Notes under the pieces: model-generated
What the model was told of the DNA's origin: nothing
The model's database searches: none
Seen by the model: the letters and a program-made list of their open reading frames with translations, nothing else
Source: Diphasiastrum complanatum
Lineage: Eukaryota > Streptophyta > Lycopodiopsida > Lycopodiales > Lycopodiaceae
Assembly (NCBI GenBank): GCA_029204225.1
Contig: CM055105.1
Coordinates: 13,312,721 to 13,376,720, forward strand
Reading direction: 5' to 3'
Length of the DNA: 64,000 nucleotides
Part shown: piece after piece, positions 34,101-43,735 of the stretch
How positions within the stretch are numbered: position 1 is the first letter of the stretch
How the letters are laid out: the number at the start of each line of letters is the position of its first letter
Position numbers and translations under genes: made by a program

Positions 34101-36018
34101 TTCAGGTTGTGTTTGCCAGATCAGAGAGGGATGAGGCAGATGATACAGGTGCAGGGCACACGCCACGGGCAGGGGTCACAGGTGCATCACGTGGCAGAGG
34201 TAGGGCACATGGCACAGGTTATACCGGGAGACAAGCAGGGCACACAGGGGGGGCCAGTGGCATACCTACCTATGTCGACATGATGGAGGAGGCTCTTGAT
34301 AGAGGGCAGAGTGATTTAGATGTCGGTCTCGCAGCTGCTTAGAAGTGCAGTACAGAGTCATGGCCATTACTACGACAACACACCAGAGGAGGCACCAGAT
34401 GACTTTGATTGCACAGATTGGGAGGCTATGTAGGGTCTACAAGGTGCGCATGATGAGGCACGGGTTGATTCAGAGGATGATGCAGAGGATGATTCAGGGG
34501 TTGGTGCACAGGATGAGGCCCAGAGCCCAAAGCATTTGTATTCAGATGCCCAGCTGGACGACTTGATTGCCACATTGGATTCAGAGGCTCAGCAGATGCC
34601 GAGTGTCAGGGCACCCCCTTCATCTCTTGCCAACATGCCATACACAGAGTCCCAGCCAGCGCAGCCGCATGCCTACAGTTCCTCCAGCTCCTCAGAGGGT
34701 GTATGTGCGTCGCACAGCTCCTCCAGTGCCACCGATGCCATTTAGGCCTGCAGCCCCTCCATCGTCGTCCACTTCTGCAGCACCAGGTCTCCATGGCAGG
34801 CCACCATCTGTGCCCAGGTTTTCTCTTGTAGCACCCACATCCACAGTCGCTCCTCCAGTGGCAGCACCCACGTCACATCCTCCTCCTTTGGCAGCACCCA
34901 GGATGTACCAGTACTGGCCACCACAGCGCCCCTTTCAGTACATATCGCCACTGTACTCGCCTCCTGCACAGCCAGTTCCTCCACCTGCAGCAGCCCCACG
35001 GGCACACACTCCACGAGCTCATCCTCCTCGCTCAGTTGCACAGGGAGTTCCCTCTTTTGCTTCCCTATCCCAGCCGGCCTCAGCTTGGGCCCAGCCTAGC
35101 CAGCCAGGTGATTTGCATGGGGGTGACGAGGCATTGACAGCTCCTCTTGTCCGCAAGAGACCAGGCAGGCCCAAGGGTGCAGTTCCTCCAGTTCCTCAGA
35201 GAGTATATGTGCGCTGCACAGCTCCTCCAGTGCCACCGATGCCATTCAGGCCTGCAGCCCCTCCATCGTCGTCCACTTCTGTAGCACCAGGTTTCCATGG
35301 CAGGCCACCATCTATGCCCAGGTTTTCTCTTGCAGCGCCCACATCCACAGTGGCTCCTCCAATAGCTCCTCCAGTGGCAACACCCACTTCACATCCTCCT
35401 CCTTTGGCAACACCCACTCCACTGGCTCGCCCTTTGGCAACACCCAGGATGTACCAGTACCGGCCACCGCAGCGCCCCTTTCACTACATATCGCCGTTGT
35501 ACTTGCCTCCTGCACAGCCAGTTCCTCCACCAGCAGCAGCCCCACGGGCACACACTCCACGAGCTCATCCTCCTCGCTCAGCTGCACAAGGAGTTTGCTC
35601 CTTTGCTTCCCTATCCCAGCCGGCCTCAGCTTGGGCCTAGCCTAGCCAGCCAGGTGATTTGCATGGGGGTGATGAGACATTGACAGCTCCTCTTGTCCGC
35701 AAGAGACCAGGAAGGCCCAAAGGTGCACCGAACAAGAAAGGCAAGGCACAAAAACTGCCAAGGAAGAGAGGACGACCACGCAGGGCTCCAGGTACAGCTA
35801 GAGGTGCAACATTACAGCCAGCTGGAGCAGGTGTTGTTGGTTTGGCTTCCTTGGGGGCTGATGCGGAGGTAGATTGGGATGATGCTAGTGACGAGTCCTC
35901 CTCCTCGGATACACAGCCCATGCCAGTTCCAGACAGGCATAGATATCGGCTGCGAGAGTCAGCTCGGGGCCCGGAGTTGTCTCCAGAGCATTCGTCTGAG
36001 TCAGAGCCAGAGCATTGA
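31183..36018 (+). pseudogene. hAT transposase (BED, DUF659, hAT dimerisation) with proline-rich AT-hook tail
   Basis: The protein starts MVQSDLSGLWDEVD at 31183. A BED-type finger follows (RCRYC, then LTRLKGHLLG), then a Pro/Ser-rich linker, the DUF659 core with catalytic SDGWTD and VVTDNATN and CAAHGIDLL, and after introns (33073-33177, 33524-33613, one ending at 33879) the dimerisation region with SVCERNWSTWA. Unusual for the family is the long tail: a charged stretch, proline-rich repeats, then two AT-hook-like motifs (RKRPGRPKG, RKRGRPRR) and an acidic Ser-rich end (stop at 36018). It is broken by a 7-bp duplication near 31745 (frameshift), a TAA at 32897 and frame loss near 33990-34560. 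The second copy has neither of the first two lesions. Confidence 0.88.
34677..35729 (+). repeat. Tandem duplication of the transposase tail (about 506 and 547 bp)
   Basis: 34677-35182 (from gttcctccagctcctcag to the GRPKG codons) is repeated at 35183-35729 with few changes. The second unit carries about 42 bp more (an extra run of ctcc...ggcaacaccc). The junction keeps the frame, so the first AT-hook RKRPGRPKG occurs twice. The second hAT copy (52380-52915) has only one unit. Confidence 0.9.
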
Positions 36019-36631
36019 TTGTGGCTCTGTTATTTTAGTTTCAGTAGTTTGTCTCTAGCAGACGGTCTACCATTGTACTCAGATCATTTTTCACACTATA
36101 TACAGTGTTCGGCGTACTTTATTTGTTGCACATTGTGCGTATGTCGCTCTATACATGTGATGCTGTATTTTCAATTTTATGTCAAATTCTATGTGCGTGT
36201 GTGAATCAAATTTTCAACTAATTTCGATTGAAGTGAATGGTAGCTTCACATAAATGCACCTACATCATGAGCACAGCAATTACCCCTACACCCCAAACGG
36301 CATTTCATAAACACATGTAATACATTTGCATTTAAAAAAATTACACAGATTGCATTTCACATGACCAGGCTCGCGTTGCACAAAAAACAACTATATATTG
36401 ATTCAACCGTTGTATCAAAAAAACATTACATATCCCGTCTTTTTTTTAAGCAGCCATCTAGTTATTTGCCGCACCCTTAACTGCCGAAAACTACATAGCA
36501 ACAGTTCGCCACATACGGCTGGACCTTATCTATTCTAAACATTCCTACTGATCCTCCACCGACTCCTCACCCTCGTCATGTGCATTGTTTTGTCGCTCTT
36601 GCTCTGCCTCCCGGTTAGCCCGAGCTGCCTC
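36019..36631. other. Intergenic region between the convergent hAT genes
   Basis: AT-rich, between the transposase stop (36018) and the stop of the minus-strand small ORF. It should hold the 3' ends of both transcripts. No other feature seen. Confidence 0.5.
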
Positions 36632-36943
36632 CTAGTTAGCCCGACGTCTGGCCGCCCTTTCCGTAACCATGATGAGCTGTCGCCGTGTGAAGTTCATTGC
36701 AATCTGCTCATCCAAATCCAGCTCAACAGCGGGGGCGGGTGGTTCCGGTTCCGGATTTCTCTGCCGAGTCTGTCGCAGCATCTCTGCAATGTCTGCCTCT
36801 TGCTTCCGATGTCTTTCGTTGTGCCTTCGGATATCTTCCTCGAGCTTCCTCCTGGCTTCGCCCTTGGGCTTCGGTGGTATGCGCTCTGCCATCTCGATTG
36901 ACTTTCTCCTCACAGCACCCTTGGTCCTCGAACAGCCTCTCAC
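36632..36943 (-). CDS. Second, convergent hAT-borne ORF: small charged helical protein
   Basis: A 103-codon frame. A likelier start is the internal MAERIPPKPKGEARRKLEED (about 86 residues). It continues into a highly charged, helix-prone stretch (EDIRRHNERHRKQEADIAEM), a Pro-Glu hinge (RNPEPEPPAPAVELDLDEQI) and FTRRQLIMV before RRRAN-stop. The homologous frame in the second hAT copy (53830-53513) keeps the hinge, FTRRQLIMV and the same TAG. Past that TAG both copies stay readable for about 25-35 more codons, so the stop may be an old shared mutation or the true end. Transcription would start near the right hAT end. No family recognised. An accessory role in transposition is inference from its position only. 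Confidence 0.55.
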   Translation of the reverse strand: MRGCSRTKGAVRRKSIEMAERIPPKPKGEARRKLEEDIRRHNERHRKQEADIAEMLRQTRQRNPEPEPPAPAVELDLDEQIAMNFTRRQLIMVTERAARRRAN

Positions 36944-37114
36944 AGCACCCTAGCTCTCAAACAGCCTCTCACAGCCTGTCACTGGCGCTCTCACTGGCTC
37001 TCTCACAGCCTCTGAAAATGCCTCTCACAATGGCATTGTGAGTGCTTATTTATCCCCACAGCCTGATCGGCCATGTGGATCCCCATCATCCCTCCATGTG
37101 CCTCTGTACCTGCC

Positions 37115-37418
37115 CCCATGTGATGCTCCCCCCCTGTGTTGCTATCCCATTGGCCCCATGGTCTGCTCATCCACAGTGCCCATGTGTTGTTGCACCAGTC
37201 CCATGCACCATATACTGTATCCTCTTTTCTTACACCCAGAACCCTTTTTTTTTTCCATTTTTTTAACCTATTTTGGTAGGTAAAAGGCAATGATTAAATA
37301 TTAAAAATATTAAAAATGGTACCGCCCTGGTACCGCGGATCCCAGGGCGGTACCGTACCAGCGGTACCACTGTTATAGTACCGGCGGTACCATACCAGTG
37401 GTACCAGAGGACACTATG
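37115..37418. promoter_or_regulatory. Right hAT terminus with GGTACC repeats
   Basis: Six or more ggtacc palindromes between 37318 and 37406, ending CTATG. Homologous to 11952-12255 and 55594-55860. It is probably the transposase-binding end and also the region upstream of the small minus-strand ORF. Confidence 0.7.
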
Positions 37419-37924
37419 CTTTGGACTAACAAAAATATGGAGAAGAGCCTCTTGGATATTCGATGGAGGATAAGAGGAGGGAACAGCAAAGCCTGCATAG
37501 AAGAGTAAGCTGGAAAGAATAGAAGAGAGCTCTTTTTAAAAATAAGGGCCATCTGACCACTTTTTTGGGGTCAAAGGGGGCACCAAAATTGTGAAATATG
37601 GACATTTGAAATGCATTTGAATGTTTGAAATGAGTTTCAAAACAACAAATCACATTTCATTGCTACTATTGTGTGAAGGCCTTCATAAAGGGAAGCCTCT
37701 TCACTTTTCTACAAGCACACTTTAGATGTTGAGCAAGACGTCATACAGCTGTTTAAATTTTAAAAGCCTTACTGAAAGAAAATAATTTCCATGCTCAAAG
37801 ATTTTTAGAATTGGACCATGAGTTATGCTGTTTTGTTCAAAGATTTTCATCATCCGAGCATAAAAAGGTAGTTCAACAAATAACCTAGAAAATCTGTTAA
37901 GAGTCCATTTCAAAAGAAGTTGAC

Positions 37925-39110
37925 TTACCTCAAGCAATCTCAAGCTCTGCAGATGCTTACAATTCTCTAGGTCAAGTTCCTAATGTTTCAAGGTAAAGGA
38001 AATCTCAAATGACTTAAGAGGACTCAAAATGAACCCCCAAAATGGTATAAGCCCATTTTTTGTTATCCCACTTTTGACCAATACCCACTACATCACTCGT
38101 AAACAATGTCTGCTTTTTATACAAGTGATGCCATGCTGATTAGTTTGTTGTATGATAAGGCCTTGTCTAAAACTTCCCAACTCAATGAGATACTCCAGTT
38201 CCATCACCTCAATTCAAAAGAAAGGCCACCTCTGACAGTCTGATGTATCCTTAGCTACTGCATTAATATTTACAAAGTAGCCACCAAATTTCCTTCAAGC
38301 ATTTCCTCCAAAGTATTATCAAGATTCCAGGTATTCAAAATAAGTCTTAATCTTGTTTCTGAATCTGTCCTCTATCACATGAACCTCAATTGTGGACAAT
38401 AACAATGTCTGTTTTTTAACAATGTGAAACGATGCTGACCAGTTTGTTACATAAAAAGACCTCATCAAAAAATATACACAGGCTCTTCGTATTCCAGCTG
38501 ACGGTTCAGGACTTCCATTTCACAACAATAGATGCTCTTTCTCGGTCCGTTCTTTTGAAGGAACTTTGTAAGAAGTCCCTTTTGAAAAACGTTGAGCCAC
38601 CTCGAGCAATCTCAAGCTCTGAAGGTACTTAGGACTCTAGGTCAAGTTCCTGATGTTTCAAGGTAACGGAAATCTCAAACGACTAAAGAGTGCTCAAAAT
38701 ATGACAGGAGCTATCAAAACAGTAAAATCCCACTTTTGACCAATATCCACTGACCACTGCTTCTATTTCTCAATGTTATACTCCAGTTCCATAACCTCAA
38801 TCAGAAAGGAATGCCACCTCTGACAGTCTGACGTATCCTTACCTACCACATTGATATTTACAAAGTAGCCACCAATTTTCCTCCAAGCACCATCTCACCA
38901 AAGGAGAATCAAGATTCCACGTATTCAGAATAAGTCTTGACCTCATTTCTGAAACTGTCGTATATCACATGAACTCAAACGTGGACACCAACCATGTGTG
39001 CTTTTTAAACAATGTGAAACCATGCTGACTGGTTTGTTGCATAAGAAGACCTCATCTAAAAATGCACAAACCCTTCTAGTAATCAAGCTAACTGTTCAGG
39101 ACTTCATTTG
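37925..39110. repeat. Imperfect large tandem duplication, non-coding or decayed coding
   Basis: About 37925-38480 and 38600-39080 share long similar stretches in the same order (caatctcaagctct, aggtcaagttcct, tgacagtctga, tttacaaagtagcc, cacatgaac, acaatgtgaaac). A third partial copy of the last part lies at 38100-38175. On the minus strand both units share a partly open frame (GGYFVNIN, then TSDCQRW and IEVMELEY), so this may be a decayed repeated exon. It lies in the large intron between exons 39666 and 29685 of the unidentified gene. Confidence 0.7.
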
Positions 39111-39665
39111 ACAACAATAGATGTTTACTCTCGGTTCTTGAAGTAACCTCTCCCTTGTCTTCTATCTGGATATCATCTATACCTATGCACTAAAGGACAC
39201 AATGTGGTAATTAACTTGATAAAATACCTCGAAACACTGAAAAAGGGTGTCCATCACTTTCTGATCTAATGTCTACATAGTTGCCAGCAAACTTCAACAA
39301 TTGAAGGCCGGCCAAATTTGCCCAGAAAACCCTGATTTTTTTATGTTTTTTGTTAGTAACACAAAAGTTATATGGGAATATGAAGGACCAAAATACTTGA
39401 AATGTGCTTCAAAATTGACAATTCCAAACATCACACTAACAAATTCACATTTTCAAAATTCAGAACAAACGCGTTTGCAAATATGTGCAAGTGCATTTGC
39501 TGGTAGCCATGCATTTCTACTTCCCTCTTCTCCTACTTGCTGCACTGCAAATAATTTTCATTGCAACACAAACTTGCTCTTTAAAATATAAACTACAAGA
39601 TGTTCTCTCAAGGAATCGTCAGCAGAAACAAACATCACAGAAATACATGATAGCTTGCAGCTGAC

Positions 39666-41218
39666 CTCTAAGATACCAAGTTTTGAGATTCTAGAAGCAA
39701 AGACCATGTTTGCATTGGTGTCATCATTGTGGCTTCCACTAGTACTGTGTTCCCAACCTCCATCCTCGCAAACCCGAGACTCTTGTTGTGTCATTACATA
39801 AGGACAGTTTTCCTCTTTGGTAGCACTGTCAAAGTACTGAAACATGTGTATTGCTCACTAACATAAACAAATAAATTCTAGCTTACATAACAAATGACTT
39901 CTGGCTTTATTGTAAACAACAATGAGACATGAATGATAATGCTCTACTCATTTATCTTTCTATGTCGATTTGAGGCTGAGTTGTCAAGGTGACGAAAGGG
40001 TTTGTTCTCAACCAATATAGCACTCCTATCAGGAGGAGAATGTTAAGGACGGTTGGAAATCATTATAGCGCACTCTAGGGCTCACTTACTGCCTAATGAC
40101 ATCCGTAACTCTTGAGTTGACTATCCTTACTATTCTAAAGATTGATAGTTCTAACTTGGTTCACCTGTAAAGCGTAATGTACCAACTTGTCAGAAGTCTC
40201 CTGCCAGTAGATTCATTGCAAGTCAGGATCAAAATAAAAAGGACTACATAACAACTATCTTGCCGAAATCTTCCTTGCAACAAGCTATGTGAATAGCAAG
40301 CAGCAATAAGAGTGTCCCATAAGAATGATTCAAGAAGAAAAATGAATGAGAAACTAGTTCACAAAAAGAGCAAATTGGAGGTTTTTACCTTCACGGGTGT
40401 GCTGGGTAGATTATCAGAGGTCGAATCTGTTTTAGAAGAATTTAAACAAGGAATGCTCTCAATAAACTTAACTTTTGTATTGATGTCACAATTTTGGTGA
40501 TCCTACCTCTTCATCTCACCCTTAACCCTTCATCATATAAAATCTGGAACCAAGAGAAAGGAATTCTACAATTGGCTGGTGCATAAGGTCGTTATGTAGA
40601 CAACATAGTTGCCCGTTCCGGAACATGGCCAGAAAAATATATAAAAAAATTCGTATTTTTTTAACAAAGGAAACTTTTTATATTCATGCAAAAAGAAAAA
40701 TTTGGACGTGAAAAAAAACCACGTTCCAACCCAGTACGATCCAGAACGTACTATACATTCCGACCAAAGGGGTCGGAACGGGTTTCTAAGGTAGACAAGC
40801 AGGTACCTCGGACTTTTTTAGGTTTTCTATTTTCCATTTTGTCAATATAAGTATCCAAACAGCTGGTACCGTGCATGAAGTGATGGAAAATTCTCAACTT
40901 TTCATTTTGATTTGAATTCAGCTTTTACCTGCAGTGGGTAGTGCTACATCTAGAAGCAGCACTGGCTCCAATTCGTGCTCACCGAGGCCCAACACATGCA
41001 AAGTTGAGGAGCCTGTCTCCAGAGAATTGAAAAAAAGCATGACACGTCAATAATACACTTACATGCATCAACTGTACAACAGAAGTGAGTGAAAAGCTTG
41101 AGAATATGAGGCTTAAAACTATGCTTGACTATTAAATATTAGATTCAAGCTCACCCAATGCACAGATGTTTGTGATGGGCACAGATATGCATGTTTGTAC
41201 ATCACCGTTGTCCTCTTC
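39666..41218 (-). CDS. Four exons of an unidentified plant gene
   Basis: Minus-strand exons with good borders: 41218-41155 (ttgcag acceptor, gtgagc donor; EEDNGDVQTCISVPITNICA), 41012-40929 (SSTLHVLGLGEHELEPVLLL, gtaaaa donor), 40502-40389 (DHQNCDINTKVKFIESIPCL, gtaaaa donor) and 39836-39666 (YFDSATKEENCPYVMTQQES ... ISKLGILE, gtcagc donor). The frame is kept from the first to the second and from the third to the fourth. The phase from second to third does not fit, so one border is wrong or an exon is missing. The product is acidic and Ser/Thr-rich with no domain I know. It probably continues to the exons at 29685-29591 and 29433-29205: the fourth exon ends and the 29685 exon starts in the same phase. 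Confidence 0.5.
40604..40790. mobile_element. hAT-type MITE, 187 bp, target duplication GTAGACAA
   Basis: The left end is CATAGTTGCCCGTTCCG and the right end is the near-complement (CTTAGAAACCCGTTCCG when read inward). Both sides carry gtagacaa (40596-40603 and 40791-40798), an 8-bp duplication typical of hAT. It has no coding capacity. It lies in an intron of the unidentified minus-strand gene. Confidence 0.92.
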
Positions 41219-41300
41219 CTGCAAGTGATAACAAATGTTGTAAATATTGTTGAGATAAGAAATTTGTAAACATTTCAAGAAAATTTTAGACTCATAGTTA

Positions 41301-41470
41301 TGAGCACAATATCACAGATATGGCATCACAACATAAACAATAGACCTTAATGACAACAAATGAGGCGCTCTACGTGAGAACATAATGTACATATCACAAC
41401 TAGCAATAGTGGGAGAGATCTCCAAAATAGTGAGTGAGGAGCCTTGTTGGCTATTTATACTCTAAATTGC
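41301..41470 (-). repeat. LTR fragment (same family as 59895-60248)
   Basis: Matches the 3' half of the LTR at 59895-60248 in the same orientation (cacagatatggcatcac, aacaatagac, gaggagcc). The primer binding site that follows the other copy is not recognisable here. Confidence 0.65.
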
Positions 41471-41759
41471 GTCGGAATGGTGGTCTAGAAGCATAGCATT
41501 CCAGAATGCCGGAAAATAAATAAATAAAAACCTTAATTTGCTTTTTACAGCCATTGGAACCCGAGTAGGAGCATGATAACTTACAGCCATTGGAACCAAG
41601 CTGAATGTGCTTTAAGCATGATGAAGGTCATAGGATTACCAAATTCCTGTTGGGTTGAGCTTATCCAAACGGGGGTTTATGGTAGCAAAGCAAGTGTTTC
41701 TGACTTGAGGACCTTCAGTTGTGATGCTTTTGCATGATTACTTTATTCATTTTATTGGC

Positions 41760-42567
41760 TATGCCTGAGGGGGATGAGGGGCAATGGGACGGGACAAGGA
41801 TGCGCTCCCTCTCCTCGTGCGTGCCAGCCAAGTAGGCAACAACTCGGGGTCAGCCACATAAGGAGCGGTGCAAAACCGGAGAACACCCTCCAAAATGGTG
41901 TTCTCCCCCGCCACAAGACGTGGCCCGTAAGTGTCCAGTAGTAGCTTCCTGACGGGGACGGATATGCTGCCACAAGGGGTAGCATTTATGGTGCCACCAT
42001 TTTTGGCGCATGCACCGAGCAGGTGGCCTTTAAGGCGAGTGAGGGACGCAGCAAATTCGACTAGGCAATACCGGCAACGCACGAGCTTCTGACCGGTCTC
42101 GTTGGTCTTGTCGGCAACCCGCCTAACAACGTCCACCTCGTCCCACAGATCGGAAAGGTCGGACTGCACCATTGTGATGGAGAAAACTAGGGAAAAAATG
42201 CAGATGACACTACAACTGGAAGAGTGGAAAGCTGGAAAAAAAACAGTAGGGTTCAATGTTGGAGAGACGCTGAAAATGGGTGAAGGCAGCGAAGGCAGGG
42301 CGAAGGCAAGGCGAGGCAAATCATATGCAAGGTTGCGTGGGCAAAGGGCGACGCAAATCAGACGCAAGGCAGCGAAGGCAGGCAGGCAAAAACAGTAGCG
42401 AAGGCAAGGCAGCGAGGGCGCATAAAAATTTGGGAGAGAAAGTGAGGGGGGTGGGTAGATTTAGGTTAAATTTTTTTTCTTTTTAAATATTATATATTAT
42501 GGTACCGCGGTACCATTATGGTCCCGCGGTACCGGGATCCGTAATACCCAGTACCGCGGGACCTATG
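41760..42567 (-). mobile_element. Inverted 5' part of the second hAT copy
   Basis: Read on the minus strand this is the left hAT end (CATAGGTCCCGCG from 42567 down), the GGTACC cluster, the leader, and the transposase N-terminus (MVQSDLSDLWDEVDVVRR, then RCRYC and LTRLKGHLLG of the BED finger). It stops at CCTCAG (41760-41765). The next bases of the gene (acagttcc, then ccacacgcaccccc) appear on the plus strand at 43736. So a segment covering the hAT left end and its flank has been inverted, breaking the gene just after the BED region. Confidence 0.9.
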
Positions 42568-43055
42568 ATATGTATATCTATATATATATATGAATATATG
42601 AATTAGTAAATAAATTTATTTAAGCGGATTTTGTGCTGCCAGTTCCAGCGGATCTCTGCTACATTTGTCGGCAGTTCTAGCGGCTATTTTGGTAGCAGTT
42701 CCAACATATTTTAGCCTCCTATTTGGGATAGTTTTTGCATATCTTTGCAGATTTCCAATCACATTTTGCAGCAGTTTTGGCCTACCTTTACAGATTTCCC
42801 AGCCTCATTTGGCAGCAGTTTCCCACGGTTTGGTGGTTGTTTTTTCTACATTTTCGTGGCTCCTTGGACGATTTTCCAGCACCCATTTTTGCATATTTTA
42901 GCGCCCTACATGATGACCCTTTCATATGGCATTCTTGGGCTATTAGAGTGCCTTTGAGCGAGTTCCAACATCGGCTTGCTAGCCGGTTGCTCCTACATCT
43001 TGCTCCTCCTACATCTTGCTCCTGATGGATGGGGCTTATTTTTTGATTGGGGGAG
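42568..43055. other. Retroelement 3' interior up to polypurine tract
   Basis: No coding motif. It has loosely repeated gcagcagttt and gcagttcc words and ends in ttgggggag (43047-43055), the polypurine tract just before the LTR at 43056. Together with the LTR it was carried along in the inversion described for the second hAT copy. Confidence 0.45.
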
Positions 43056-43400
43056 TGTTCTGGACATATATGTCCATATGATGGCCGTTACATGCATCAC
43101 CGCTACATTATAATAGTGTTAGTCCAAGAGTTGGCTTGGTTGGCTAGCTTGGCATCCAAAGTTTCTTTGGTCCCACGTTCAAGTCCCACTTGCAAACCAA
43201 GATGCATTATAATAGTGACGTCATTTACTTTTATATTACTTTTGGTATTAGCATATTATTTGATATCGTTATTAGTGGACATGCACTTTTATTTCTATTT
43301 CACATGCCTTGGACCTATATTTCACACGGTTCCTATTATGGGGCCCTAATATTTGAATTTCCATATTTCCCTGTAGTTGTTGAAGAGAGGTACTCTTGAT
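43056..43400 (+). repeat. LTR start of a copia-like element, split by a SINE
   Basis: Starts TGTTCTGGACATATATGTCC after the polypurine tract. It matches the LTR at 60248 downward (reverse orientation) over some 250 bp, apart from the SINE and its duplication at 43119-43217. Confidence 0.8.
43119..43204 (+). mobile_element. Minimal tRNA-derived SINE, copy D (86 bp)
   Basis: Flanked by cattataatagtg on both sides (43106-43118 and 43205-43217). It contains an A-box-like gttggctt-ggttggctagc and a worn B box (cgttcaagtccc), and ends cttgcaaaccaagatg. The unoccupied version of this site is present in the related LTR near 60195. Confidence 0.88.
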
Positions 43401-43735
43401 TAAGTATAAACATAGATGCATTGCATTCTGGAATGTAGAATTCCAATCATGTTCTAGAACGCTCGTTCAAGAACGTTCTGGAACTTCTTTTGACTCTTAT
43501 TTATTTATTTATTTATTGGGTTTCCTTTGTAGATTTATTTAGGTGTCTTAGATAAAAGAAAAAAGCCTAGAAAGTTCAAAAACCAATGAAACATATTAAG
43601 TATTAAAATACTAAATAAACCTATTCTCGCATTCTTCTTGTTCTCTTGGTTCCTTCATATTATTTTGTATTTCATATTTGTTTGGCTTTTATGATCAGTG
43701 CAATCAGTGGTATTTTCTTCCGATTTTGTGGCAAA

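Larger units (their letters stand above)
30767..37418 (+). mobile_element. Complete hAT transposon, 6652 bp, 8-bp target duplication CTTTGGAC
   Basis: The left end starts CATAGGTCCCGCG at 30767. The right end finishes ...GTGTCC-type sequence and CTATG at 37418, giving inverted CATAG termini. The element is flanked on both sides by ctttggac (30759-30766 and 37419-37426), the 8-bp duplication expected of hAT elements. Subterminal clusters of GGTACC palindromes lie at both ends. Inside are a broken transposase (31183-36018, plus) with BED finger, DUF659 and dimerisation regions, and a small convergent gene (36943-36632, minus). It sits in an intron of the unidentified minus-strand gene. Confidence 0.93.

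Noticed and set aside
36578-36953. Plus-strand frames opposite the small hAT ORF
   Set aside because: They are not aligned with any conserved feature, while the minus-strand frame keeps its protein sequence in the second copy.
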